A DNA stretch of 64,000 nucleotides from NCBI GenBank assembly GCA_947507875.1, contig CANNQP010000006.1, forward strand, positions 1 to 64,000, in the 5' to 3' direction. The notes under the pieces are model-generated. The model had not been told where the DNA came from. It searched no databases and worked only from the letters and a program-made list of their open reading frames with translations. Below, in pieces: positions 7,794 through 16,670 of the stretch. Positions within the stretch are counted from its first letter, which is position 1. Each line of letters opens with the position of its first letter. The stretch is from Verrucomicrobiaceae bacterium (GTDB lineage: Bacteria; Verrucomicrobiota; Verrucomicrobiia; Verrucomicrobiales; Verrucomicrobiaceae). The translations under genes were made by a program, and so were the position numbers.

Positions 7794-8852
7794 ATGCACG
7801 CTCTCGACGCACTCACCTATGTCTTGGACCAACAGCCCGATCTGGGCGCGGAGGGTCGTGTGCTGTTCCTGCGCGGTCAGCCTGCGCCGTTCCTGGAAAG
7901 GTTCAAAGGTCGCCTCACCTGCGAACAGCCGTGGAAACCCCGCGCCGTGGCCCTGGAGGCAGCGGGGCATTCCGTCAGTCGAGATAGCACGGGGCCATTC
8001 CAGACCATCCTGCTGCTGCCCGAAAGGCAGCGCGAAACCATCCTGGGGGATCTGGCTCGTGCACATGACCTGCTGGCAGAAGGCGGCACGCTGATCGTGG
8101 CTCTGCACAACGACTGGGGAGCCAAACGCACGGAGCAGCAGCTCGCCGAAGTGGCGGGAGAAGTGCAAACGGTCTCGAAGCACCACAGCCGTGTCTTTTG
8201 GACGGTCAAAAAACAAGCCTGGGACACGACGAAGCTCACCTCCTGGAAGGAAGCTGCCGCCATGCAGCGGGTGCTGGAAGGCCGCTTCTGGTCCGCGCCG
8301 GGCCTTTTCCATTGGGACGAGATCGACACGGGCTCACGGCTGCTGACCGAGCAACTCCCCTCCAGCCTCAGCGGCGCGGGGGCCGATCTGGGCGCAGGCT
8401 GGGGTTTCCTCAGCGATCATCTGCTGCGTGCCTGCCCCAACCTGCGCAGCCTGGACTGCTTTGAAGCCGATGGTGCGGCGATGGAGTGCCTGCGCCGAAA
8501 CCTGGGCAACGTGCCCACGCCGATCCGCCCACGCATCGTGTGGAGCGATGTGACCAGCGGCCTCGGTAACTCCAAGTATGACTTCATCGTCATGAATCCG
8601 CCCTTTCACGATGGGCGAGACGCCGACCCGCTGCTGGGCATCAAATTCATCACCACCGCCGCCTCCAGCCTACGCAGTGGTGGGGAACTATGGCTGGTGG
8701 CCAACAAGCACCTGCCGTACGAAAACATGATGCGCGACTGCTTTGAGCACAGCCGCACGATCCTGGAAAAAGAAGGATTCAAGGTGCTGCACGGAGCACG
8801 CCCTCAGGCCCATGTGCAGAAGCACTCAGCAGCACGGCCTCGCCGCCGCTGA
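7794..8852 (+). CDS. RsmC/RlmG-like rRNA guanine-N2 methyltransferase
   Basis: A 352-residue class I SAM-dependent methyltransferase. The C-terminal half has a glycine-rich SAM loop GAGADLGAGWGFLSDHLL, an acidic residue in LDCFEADGAAM, and the N-P-P-F amino-methyltransferase motif (IVMNPPFHDGRDAD), all in the order of RsmC and RlmG, which methylate guanine N2 in rRNA. The N-terminal half is a degenerate methyltransferase-like domain, as in those enzymes. The ATG at 7794 is preferred over a TTG at 7776. Whether it acts on 16S or 23S rRNA is not decided here. Confidence 0.85.
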   Translation: MHALDALTYVLDQQPDLGAEGRVLFLRGQPAPFLERFKGRLTCEQPWKPRAVALEAAGHSVSRDSTGPFQTILLLPERQRETILGDLARAHDLLAEGGTLIVALHNDWGAKRTEQQLAEVAGEVQTVSKHHSRVFWTVKKQAWDTTKLTSWKEAAAMQRVLEGRFWSAPGLFHWDEIDTGSRLLTEQLPSSLSGAGADLGAGWGFLSDHLLRACPNLRSLDCFEADGAAMECLRRNLGNVPTPIRPRIVWSDVTSGLGNSKYDFIVMNPPFHDGRDADPLLGIKFITTAASSLRSGGELWLVANKHLPYENMMRDCFEHSRTILEKEGFKVLHGARPQAHVQKHSAARPRRR

Positions 8853-8855
8853 GTC

Positions 8856-9341
8856 CTACTCCGCCTCCTCAGGCGTCTCTTCGCCATGGCCTTCTTCCGC
8901 CATGCGCTGGATGATGGCGGACAAGTGACCGATGTAGCCATGCACATCCAGGTGGTCCTCCTCAGGCACACCCCGCACTTCGTAAAGCCAGCCAACCTCA
9001 TAGGGATCGCTGCGCACGATGCAAGCATCCGCTTTCAGCGCAGGATTGCCGCTCTGAAAGGCACCGCGCATGACGCAGTAGACATCTGAGGCGGCCTTGA
9101 AGCCCTCCACCCAACCAATCACCTGACCCGGCTCCACCGGCCCCTCGGGTTCAGGTTTCCAGCCGCAGTCCACCAGTTCTCCGAGCATCCGTGTCGCAAA
9201 TTTGGTAAAACCAACCCGCCAGACGCCTTCGCGACCATCGTCCACCGGACACATCCAGTAGTGGGAGCGTGAGTAGCGATAGGTCTCTGGAAAGCGGGCG
9301 GAAAAGCGGGCGTGTTTGAAGCGAACAGTCGGAACAGGCAT
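8856..9341 (-). CDS. GcvH-like lipoyl-domain protein
   Basis: A 161-residue protein resembling the H protein of glycine cleavage, which carries a lipoyl arm on a lysine. Aligned pieces are YRYSRSHYWMCPVDDGR (for RYTKEHEWV), VGFTKFATRMLGELVDC, PGQVIGWVEGFKAASDVYCV and a final GWLYEVRG. The lipoyl-lysine position is Lys82 in EGFKAASD. It is longer than usual (about 125-130) because of N- and C-terminal additions and is not beside gcvT or gcvP, so it may be an orphan lipoyl carrier. Its stop is only 3 bases from the stop of the convergent methyltransferase. The start at 9341 is preferred; 9389 is possible. Confidence 0.8.
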   Translation of the reverse strand: MPVPTVRFKHARFSARFPETYRYSRSHYWMCPVDDGREGVWRVGFTKFATRMLGELVDCGWKPEPEGPVEPGQVIGWVEGFKAASDVYCVMRGAFQSGNPALKADACIVRSDPYEVGWLYEVRGVPEEDHLDVHGYIGHLSAIIQRMAEEGHGEETPEEAE

Positions 9342-9541
9342 GACGAAGGAAACGCCCACAGAAGGCCGGATGTCAGGAGAAAAATCCACAACTTCATGGC
9401 GCTCGGGAGGCCAGCGGATCAGAATCTCGAAAAAACGATGAAACTGTCAGACCGGGCTCGCGTTTGAGGGGGCACGCGCAAGGGAATGGCTTTTGCCAAA
9501 GCCCCCAGGCCCCAAACCTAGCATCACACGTCCCCAACATC

Positions 9542-9826
9542 ATGAAAGTCATCACCACCCTGCTCTCCGTGCTGGCCCTGGCCAGCTTCGTCAACGCCGC
9601 TGAAGAAGGCGCCAAGAAACCCAAGATGGACCCTGCCAAGGCCTTCGCCAAACTGGACGCCAACAGCGACGGCTCCGTCAGCAAGGAAGAGTTCTTGAAC
9701 AGCCCTCAGGCGAAAAAAGACGCCACCAAGGCTGAAGAAAGCTTCGGCAAGCGTGACAAAGACAAAGACGGCAAGCTGAGCAAAGAAGAGTTCGCCCCTG
9801 CCAAGAAAAAGAAAAAAGGAGAATAA
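9542..9826 (+). CDS. Small exported EF-hand protein
   Basis: A 94-residue protein with a Sec signal (MKVITTLLSVLALASFVNAA) and two EF-hand calcium loops: DANSDGSVSKEE and DKDKDGKLSKEE, each with the 1-3-5-12 acidic pattern. The C terminus is a Lys-rich tail. Such proteins bind calcium in the periplasm or at the cell surface; the target is unknown. It is a stand-alone gene ending in a strong terminator 50 bases downstream. The frame is open back to 9464, but the signal peptide fixes the start at 9542. Confidence 0.88.
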   Translation: MKVITTLLSVLALASFVNAAEEGAKKPKMDPAKAFAKLDANSDGSVSKEEFLNSPQAKKDATKAEESFGKRDKDKDGKLSKEEFAPAKKKKKGE

Positions 9827-9875
9827 TCCTCAGGCATCCTTCGGCGTGACATCCGTCACCTGAATTGACACCAGA

Positions 9876-9906
9876 AGCCGCATCTGATCCCAAGATGCGG
9901 CTTTTT
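9876..9906 (+). terminator. Rho-independent terminator after EF-hand gene
   Basis: Perfect 10-bp stem AGCCGCATCT/AGATGCGGCT with a 7-base loop, followed by a run of T (9902-9906). It lies 50 bases after the EF-hand stop and separates it from the convergent thioredoxin-fold gene. Confidence 0.92.
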
Positions 9907-9996
9907 GTTACGCTAGGCACCCGCTATCGACGAAGATCGGCCTTCTCGGACCCAGCAAGGTTTCTTTAGATGGGGATTGCTTCTGGCCCAAAGCCC

Positions 9997-10935
9997 TCAG
10001 GCTCCAGGCTCTTGTAGGTTAGGAACAAGCTTCTTCATGGCCGCCCAAAGGGCTGGATCTTGGGGGTGCCCATTGAAAAGCACGCGCCCATCGGGAGAAA
10101 GCAGAATCATGCGGGGGATGCTATCTATCTCCAGCATCTGCGTGAAGGGACGATCGCTCGGTTCAATCAACCAAGGAAACTCGATGCCCTGCTCGTTGCG
10201 CACTTTTTCGGCCACGGCCTCTGCTTTTTCATCATCCTTATTCATGCCGACAACGACGACGCCCTGGGGGGCTAGATGCTTGGCTTTTTTCTTCAGCTCA
10301 GGCATGAGCTGCATGCAAGGGCCGCACCAGGAAGCCCAAAAGTCGATGAGGAGGGCCTTTTGACCAGCGACCAGATCCTGCAACGTCACGGTCTCACCTC
10401 CGCTCGTGGCAAGCACCAACTGCATGTCGATCTTGATGCTGGCCATCTTGGCCTCGCGGCGACCTTTATCGAGGGTCTGAGCGAAGAGCTGAGCCTGGGT
10501 GGGAGCTAACCAAAAGGCTTCTTGCATGTGCTTTTTGAAGGCAGTTTGGTCTCCTTGATCACGCGCTTGGAGCGCTTTGGTGTATTCGATGAAAGCGCGG
10601 ATATCGTCCGCCGTCTTGATCCCGGCCGATTGGGTCGCATCAAAATTCGTGGCGAGCACTTCCAACTCGGGCAGCATCTTGATGAGCCAAGCGCTGTTTT
10701 GCGCGCGCAATCCCCAAATCAGCTTAGCCTCAATGATTTGCTGACGCGGCACGCCAGCTTGGTTTGCTGCTTTGGTTGCCTCGAGCAGCTCCTTCTCTGT
10801 CGCACCCGGGTTAAAGAGGCGCTGCATCAGCTCACGGGGCACCTCGGCTTTCTGCGGATCATTGGCCTGAGCCAGGATGTGACTCAAAGAGGAAAGCAAC
10901 AGTAGGAAAAGGCAGGAAGGAAGAGTCAGGCGCAT
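9997..10935 (-). CDS. Exported TlpA-like thioredoxin-fold protein
   Basis: A 312-residue periplasmic thiol-disulfide protein. After a Sec signal (MRLTLPSCLFLLLLSSLSHI, cleaved near AQA) comes an all-helical region of about 150 residues, then a thioredoxin domain with W-C-G-P-C at 203-207 (DFWASWCGPCMQLMPELKKK) and the cis-Pro loop IDSIPRMILLSPDG. TlpA/ResA relatives reduce disulfides in exported proteins such as apocytochromes. The N-terminal helical module is common in Bacteroidota and Verrucomicrobiota members. It is divergent from the ECF sigma gene, with 147 bases between starts. Confidence 0.88.
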   Translation of the reverse strand: MRLTLPSCLFLLLLSSLSHILAQANDPQKAEVPRELMQRLFNPGATEKELLEATKAANQAGVPRQQIIEAKLIWGLRAQNSAWLIKMLPELEVLATNFDATQSAGIKTADDIRAFIEYTKALQARDQGDQTAFKKHMQEAFWLAPTQAQLFAQTLDKGRREAKMASIKIDMQLVLATSGGETVTLQDLVAGQKALLIDFWASWCGPCMQLMPELKKKAKHLAPQGVVVVGMNKDDEKAEAVAEKVRNEQGIEFPWLIEPSDRPFTQMLEIDSIPRMILLSPDGRVLFNGHPQDPALWAAMKKLVPNLQEPGA

Positions 10936-11082
10936 GATTGCCAAACGTGCTTTGCCCGAGAATCCTGTCTAGATTGAACCTCACGAAGTCCGAAGGCGGT
11001 TTTTCCGTGTTTAAGGCCCATTCGCGCAAAAAAAAGTGTCAGAAAACTCTCATCGGCTTCAAAGCGTCACAGAACCGACCCC

Positions 11083-11610
11083 ATGTCTGCCCCCAGCCAC
11101 GATCAATTTTTACCGCTCTTCCTGCCCGTGCAGTCAGACCTGCGCGCCTTCATCGGCGCGGCGGTGCGTGATCCTGCGGCACGGGATGACATTTTTCAGG
11201 AGGTGGCGGTCGTGCTCTGGAAGAAATTTGAGGTCTATGATCCTTCTCGCCCCTTCGGAGCATGGGCACGCGGCATCGCCATCCGGAAGATCTTAGAGGA
11301 CCGCCGCGTGCGGGACAAATCACCCACGGCCTGCACGGCGGAGCAGCTGGAGGCGCTGTCAGCGGGTTTTGCGGCGGATGAGGCCGAGGCCTCTTGGCAG
11401 GACCGCGAAAAGGCATTGAACCGATGCCTAGATCAACTGCCACCCCGCAGTGCGCGCCTGCTGCGCGAACGCTACCACCAAAATCACAGCATCGAACAAA
11501 TCGCTGAGCAAGAAGGCCTGAGCCTAGATGCCATTTATCAAAGCCTGAGCCGCTTGCGGCGGCAGCTGCGCGAATGCGTTCAGCGTAGGCTGGGGCTCGC
11601 GATCGACTAA
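11083..11610 (+). CDS. ECF-family RNA polymerase sigma factor
   Basis: A 175-residue sigma-70 family factor of the extracytoplasmic type. Region 2 (about 15-85) includes FIGAAVRDPAARDDIFQEVA and SRPFGAWARGIAIRKILED; region 4 (about 118-170) includes LPPRSARLLRERYHQNHSI and GLSLDAIYQSLSRLRRQLRE, a recognisable helix-turn-helix. It resembles the Rhodopirellula/Verrucomicrobium subfamily. The next gene starts 13 bases downstream and looks like its membrane-bound anti-sigma partner, so the pair should form a signalling unit. Confidence 0.93.
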   Translation: MSAPSHDQFLPLFLPVQSDLRAFIGAAVRDPAARDDIFQEVAVVLWKKFEVYDPSRPFGAWARGIAIRKILEDRRVRDKSPTACTAEQLEALSAGFAADEAEASWQDREKALNRCLDQLPPRSARLLRERYHQNHSIEQIAEQEGLSLDAIYQSLSRLRRQLRECVQRRLGLAID

Positions 11611-11623
11611 ACCCACCTGTGCT

Positions 11624-13117
11624 ATGATCCCTACTGCTGATTCATTGGCCTTCCAAACGGTGCTCGAACGCTGGCTGGAACAAACTGCCACCGCGGAGGA
11701 GGAAGCCCAACTCTGGCAGTGGGTCAGCGAAAGCAGGACGTGCGCGCGCGAGTTGGCGGCGGCGAGCCGCTTTCATGGAATGTTGGCTGAGACCATCAAG
11801 GCCCGAGACATCGAAGACGAAGCGCGCCGACAGCTCGCGCTGACCCCACGGAGCCATGAAACGACGCGTGCCCTACCACGCGTGGAGGTGAAGGCGGGGC
11901 TTTCCTCGTGGCGCCCCTTCGCCTTAGCGGCAGCCATTGCCCTGGTGGGCATGCTATCCGTGTTATACTGGCCGACCTCACCTCCGCATCCATGGGTAGG
12001 TCAGTCCCCCGTGTCGCTGCGGCCTTCTGCACCTGAACGGACCCCGGTGGCACCTGTGCGACCTGTGCCGGCTCTGACAACGAAAGGGCTGGCAGGCCAG
12101 CCCCATCTGAAGACCAGCCCAATGACCTTGATCGAGCAACTCGATGGTTTTTTCATCGGCCCACTGTCGATCGATGCCTTACCGCTTGGGCAGGCCATGG
12201 GCCTACTGCGTCAGCTTTTGGAGGAAAAAGAAACCGAAGGGCGCGTGCGGCTCACGAGCCTTCACATCACCGTGCCAGCCGGGGCAATGGCCCGCCGTGT
12301 CAGCTTTCACACCCAGACGCCACTGCCTTTCCTGAAAGCCGTGCGCGCGATCGCAGCCCTCGCTGGCTGTGATGTACAGGCGGCGGGAGAAACGATCGCC
12401 ATCATCCTGCATCCCTCCATCTTCCCGCTCGCGGTAGAAAAAAAGAAGATCACTGATCTACTGGTGGGCAGAGTCGGACGAGACGGCACACCGTTGCAGC
12501 AGGACCCGCTCAGGCTCCAAGCTCTGATGGACGATGCCGCGATGCTGGGCATCGTGCCAGCGAACGACGGCACAGCGATGCTTTCCAGCGGGCAATGGGC
12601 AGCCTTGCTCCAGCTCATGGACAGCCGCGACTACCTCAACAATCTGCCTTTGCCAACCTTTGCGGTCTATAACTTGCCCGCCGATCAGGCCCCTTTGACA
12701 GGCGCAGGTGTGCTGAGTCCTGAACAAGCGGAAGATTTCATCGAAGACATGACCCGCATCGGTCGGAGGCCAGATCAAATCATCATCCCACGTGCGGATG
12801 CGGCCGATCCTACGCTGCCCATCGTGCTCATTCCGGATGGCACGGAGATCCGGATCGCGTTGAACGCATCACCCCTGCCTCAGGACCAACCGACAACTCC
12901 CTTGGTCGCCAACAACAGCCCCCGCCAAATCTCAGACCCTCGAACTCTTCCGATCGACAGCACCCGTGCCGGAATAGGTCCCGTCTCTAGCCAACCCCCG
13001 AAACCCATGACCTATGCAGCATCAAGCCAAGGATCAGGTTTTGTCTTGTCTGACCCCAACGCAACCAACACGATTCAGGTCATCGTGACGATTCCGACGA
13101 CGCAACCGCCGCCCTGA
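11624..13117 (+). CDS. Putative membrane anti-sigma factor with STN-like domain
   Basis: A 497-residue protein with a cytoplasmic N-terminal region (1-95) containing LERWLEQTATAEEEAQLWQW and RELAAASRFHGMLAETIK, typical of the anti-sigma proteins paired with this sigma subfamily. One transmembrane helix follows (about 97-116, RPFALAAAIALVGMLSVLYW), then a Pro-rich linker and an external part. Residues about 180-260 (PLPFLKAVRAIAALAGCDVQ and GETIAIIL) read like an STN/secretin N0 fold, used elsewhere to sense partner proteins. The final 100 residues are Pro/Thr/Asn-rich. It is 13 bases from the sigma gene and 56 from the beta-propeller gene. The assignment is by context and topology, not by a definite family match. 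Confidence 0.68.
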   Translation: MIPTADSLAFQTVLERWLEQTATAEEEAQLWQWVSESRTCARELAAASRFHGMLAETIKARDIEDEARRQLALTPRSHETTRALPRVEVKAGLSSWRPFALAAAIALVGMLSVLYWPTSPPHPWVGQSPVSLRPSAPERTPVAPVRPVPALTTKGLAGQPHLKTSPMTLIEQLDGFFIGPLSIDALPLGQAMGLLRQLLEEKETEGRVRLTSLHITVPAGAMARRVSFHTQTPLPFLKAVRAIAALAGCDVQAAGETIAIILHPSIFPLAVEKKKITDLLVGRVGRDGTPLQQDPLRLQALMDDAAMLGIVPANDGTAMLSSGQWAALLQLMDSRDYLNNLPLPTFAVYNLPADQAPLTGAGVLSPEQAEDFIEDMTRIGRRPDQIIIPRADAADPTLPIVLIPDGTEIRIALNASPLPQDQPTTPLVANNSPRQISDPRTLPIDSTRAGIGPVSSQPPKPMTYAASSQGSGFVLSDPNATNTIQVIVTIPTTQPPP

Positions 13118-13173
13118 ACTCCAGACTTCGGCCAAAGATCCTCTACCCACACCTTTTCCAACCTAACTCCGTC

Positions 13174-16100
13174 ATGAATCTGCAACTCAACCTCCTTGCC
13201 GTAGCCTTGTTGATGAGTCTCTCGCCAGCTCAAGCAGCGGCACCTAGCACGCCGATCGTGCCGCTCAGTGGTCAGCCCATCGCCCTGCGCGTCATCGTGA
13301 AAAACAACACCGCCACGGTGATTCTCGACCGAGCTGTACAGCAGGTCGCTCTTGAGGAAAAATCAGGGGCTGGCTGGAAGCCGCTGGCCGTCTCGCATAT
13401 CCCACCTGGGGCATCGCGGATTAGCGTCTTTCAGATGCCACGTGCTATCCCTGCCAACCAACTGCGCGCCGTGGGCTACCGTGTTCCCAAGTTTCCAGCA
13501 CGCTTTCGCCAAGGAAGCCGCCGTTTTGACCGAAAGGACTTTTCCAATAGCGGCCGCACCGGAGTTGATCTGCCTGTCAGCGCCCTAAGCAGTGGGCTTC
13601 TCAGCAGCAGCACGTCCACCCCCAGCACGCCTTTGCCTGCCGTGATCGAATCCGATATCTGGCAAATCCAGGGCGAACGCGTGTTTTTCTTCAATCAATA
13701 CCGCGGCCTGCAGGTCCTTGATCTGACGGATCCAACCCAACCTCAGCGTCTTGGCAGCCTGCGCCTGCCAGCCAGTGGCGATCAAATGTATCTCCTGGAT
13801 GCAGCCGGTAGCCATCTAGCCCTGCTAGGTCGGTCAAACGACAAGGCCCGGCAGGGGCAGGCCGCCCTTTGGATCATCCGCATGGATGAGGGCGTGCCGA
13901 TGCTGGTTCAAGAGCTGCCGCTAGAGGGTTACTTTCAAGACAGTCGGCTGATCGGCACTCAGCTTCATGTCGCCAGCAGCACCGGCGGTGCCTCGCCAGA
14001 ATCGGTGCTAACCAGCTTTGACCTTAGCGATCCTACGCAGCCACGCACCCAGGGCAGCCTGCGGTTTCCAGGTGATTTTCGTGTCCTTCAGGGCAGTGGC
14101 GACTACCTCCTGCTCGCGACTTGGCACTGGAATCACAACGAACGTGCGCTGCACCTGATCCAGACGGGGAGCCATGCACCGGCATGGGTCAAAACGGTAT
14201 CACCGCGTGGTTACATCGCGGATAAATTCAAGGTCGGTATCGTTCAGGGTTCCATCGTCACCATTACCCAAGACTTCCAGCCGGGCCATGGCTCTGAGAC
14301 TTGGGTGGAGACCTTCCCCATCGCCGGCACAGCCACCAACCCACTCGCCGCCCTGGAGCTAGAGGCGGCACGCGGAGAGTCGCTGCACGCCACTCGCCTG
14401 GATGGTGATCGTCTCTACGTCGTCACCTTCCGGCAAATCGACCCACTCTTCATCGTGGACTTAGCCAACCCCGCCGCCCCAGTGCTCTCGGGCGTGCTTG
14501 AGGTGCCGGGATGGAGCACTTACCTGAAACCTCAGGGAGATCGCCTGCTCGCCGTCGGGGTTGAGGAAGGACGCGTCACGGCCTCCCTCTTTGGCGTGAG
14601 CGATGTCAGCCGCCCTAGCCTGCTGTCACGCGTCTCCCTTGGCAGCCCAGGCGCAGCGAGCTGGAGTGAGGCAAACTACGACGAAAAAGCGGTCGAATAC
14701 CTACCTGACTCTGGACTGTTGCTGGTGCCTTTCGAAAGCTGGGAGCCTTCGGACGCCTCAGGCCACCCTGTTTGGAAAAAAGCCATGCAGGTCATTCACC
14801 ACGAAGGTGACACGCTGAGGTTAGGGCAGACGCTGAATCATGACTTCAATCCACGGCGCGGCAGCCTGATCTCGGACCATTGGGTCACCATCTCAGGACA
14901 GGAACTTCTCGTTCACAGTCTCCAACCCCTCGATCCCGAAGTCTCCGATGAACCGATCGTGCGCCTCCCCCTTTCCTGGACAGTGGACCGCGTCGTGCCT
15001 GTCGGCGATTACTTGGTGCAGATTGAGGACGGACCGCCGATCTACAGCGGTTATGGCTGGCTGCAGCTTTCCATGCCCCTTTTGGGAAACAAAACCAGCG
15101 CCGCCACGCTACGCATCAGCTCAACTTCCGATCCTGATCACGTGCTCGAACAGCTTGACCTGGGCCAAGCTCCCATCGTGGCGATGACGCAACAGGGGCA
15201 ACGTCTCTACCTTGCCCAGTGGAGCACCGACGCCAAGGGGCAAAGGGGGCTGAGCACGCTCGTGCTCCAACTCGCGACAGCCCACCCCATCGTCCGCGAA
15301 ATCGCCCGACATTTCCAGCCATGTCCGTCAAGCGAGCCTCTGTTCATGCCCGATCTGAACCGTGTGCAGGCTCTCTGGCCCAGCGCAGACCGCCTCGTCT
15401 GGCATCTGCCCGCGCGTCCCGTTTACTTCTGGTGGTGGGATTATATCCCAGCGATCTCGCACACCCAGATCGCCACCATCCCCAGCACTCAACCTCTCGC
15501 TTCTCTGGCGAACTCTCCTCTAGTCATCAGCCCACCGACGTTTCCCCCAAAAACCAGCCGCTTTTGCCTGGCCCTGCAATTCCCAGTGGAACTCACCCCG
15601 GACAACAGCACCCGCGCGGGAGAAGGCACCCTCATTAGTAGCAGCGAAAATGCGCGCCAGATCAGCACAGCGATCGCCCAAGGTGGCTTTGTATTCTTTA
15701 GCCATGATGTGACGGTCAGCCCAGCACGACTCACCCGCGCCTTAACTCCACGCCGACCCAACGTCACCCCAGTTCAGGTCAGCCCACGCGTAGCGTCCTG
15801 GCTTCAAGTCATCGACTGGCGCACTCAGACCGCTGTGCAGCGTGAACCGGTCAGTGTTCCAGGTCAGTTGCTTGGGGTTCATCAAGCCGATGCCCAGGGA
15901 GCCGTTTTGCTTACCCAGAGCGACCTCCAGCTTTCGCAGAACCATCCTCCCGTGCGCGTCATTCAGGCCAGCGCTTACGATGGCCTGAATGCCTGGCAGC
16001 TGGATAGCTACATCACCTCCACGCCTTTCTACAGCGCCGCAGCTACCGATGGCACACGCCTGTATTTGGTGCGCGAAGCAGGCTCACCTAGCATCGTCGC

Positions 16101-16398
16101 CATCGGTTATCAGGCCACGACCGGACGCCTCGCCCAGCTTAGCCAATGGACCGTCAGCAGCATGCCATGGCTGCTCAATGTCAGCCATGGTCATCTTCTA
16201 GCAAGCGGCCAAGGCATTCTCGAAATCGCCAGTGTCGATTCGAGCAACGGCAGTTTGACGCCAGTCGCTTCTTTCGACACACCCTCGAATCTCTTCCTCC
16301 AGGTAGATCAGGCCGCCTTTACCCCCACACTTGACCTTTGGGTGCCCGCTGGACTCTACGGTGTCGAATATCTTCAACGCGCCCAGCTCAAGCCCTAA
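13174..16398 (+). CDS. Large exported beta-propeller protein
   Basis: A 1074-residue protein with a Sec signal (MNLQLNLLAVALLMSLSPAQ). Residues 30-120 form a short beta-rich domain; from about 155 onward there are repeating blades of the LVIVP/YVTN-type and of the secreted C-terminal beta-propeller family, for example QVLDLTDPTQPQRLGSLRLP, TSFDLSDPTQPRTQGSLRFP, FIVDLANPAAPVLSGVLEVP and LFGVSDVSRPSLLSRVSLGS. Such proteins are surface or periplasmic. The gene closes the sigma/anti-sigma operon, so it may be the sensed or regulated product. No catalytic motif seen. Confidence 0.85.
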   Translation: MNLQLNLLAVALLMSLSPAQAAAPSTPIVPLSGQPIALRVIVKNNTATVILDRAVQQVALEEKSGAGWKPLAVSHIPPGASRISVFQMPRAIPANQLRAVGYRVPKFPARFRQGSRRFDRKDFSNSGRTGVDLPVSALSSGLLSSSTSTPSTPLPAVIESDIWQIQGERVFFFNQYRGLQVLDLTDPTQPQRLGSLRLPASGDQMYLLDAAGSHLALLGRSNDKARQGQAALWIIRMDEGVPMLVQELPLEGYFQDSRLIGTQLHVASSTGGASPESVLTSFDLSDPTQPRTQGSLRFPGDFRVLQGSGDYLLLATWHWNHNERALHLIQTGSHAPAWVKTVSPRGYIADKFKVGIVQGSIVTITQDFQPGHGSETWVETFPIAGTATNPLAALELEAARGESLHATRLDGDRLYVVTFRQIDPLFIVDLANPAAPVLSGVLEVPGWSTYLKPQGDRLLAVGVEEGRVTASLFGVSDVSRPSLLSRVSLGSPGAASWSEANYDEKAVEYLPDSGLLLVPFESWEPSDASGHPVWKKAMQVIHHEGDTLRLGQTLNHDFNPRRGSLISDHWVTISGQELLVHSLQPLDPEVSDEPIVRLPLSWTVDRVVPVGDYLVQIEDGPPIYSGYGWLQLSMPLLGNKTSAATLRISSTSDPDHVLEQLDLGQAPIVAMTQQGQRLYLAQWSTDAKGQRGLSTLVLQLATAHPIVREIARHFQPCPSSEPLFMPDLNRVQALWPSADRLVWHLPARPVYFWWWDYIPAISHTQIATIPSTQPLASLANSPLVISPPTFPPKTSRFCLALQFPVELTPDNSTRAGEGTLISSSENARQISTAIAQGGFVFFSHDVTVSPARLTRALTPRRPNVTPVQVSPRVASWLQVIDWRTQTAVQREPVSVPGQLLGVHQADAQGAVLLTQSDLQLSQNHPPVRVIQASAYDGLNAWQLDSYITSTPFYSAAATDGTRLYLVREAGSPSIVAIGYQATTGRLAQLSQWTVSSMPWLLNVSHGHLLASGQGILEIASVDSSNGSLTPVASFDTPSNLFLQVDQAAFTPTLDLWVPAGLYGVEYLQRAQLKP

Positions 16399-16670
16399 GC
16401 CCCCAATGGGCGTGTTGTTCCTACTCAAGCGCATGCCGCGCGTGATCTGCGGCATGGTAGCATCGTCCGCTCTAGAAGCCTTGGTTGACCCAACCTAGCC
16501 CCAAAGCCTGAAGAACTCTCGCAGACGGGTTCCGAGCACTACCAGCAGCCAGCTTCTCTTGCGGTGCGCGCAAACTTCCACATTCGAATGACTGACCTTG
16601 GCTTTTTCTCTCCAAGCTAGGGTTGAACATCTTGGTGCGGAGACGACAGTCTGTGGCGTAGATTCTTTCA

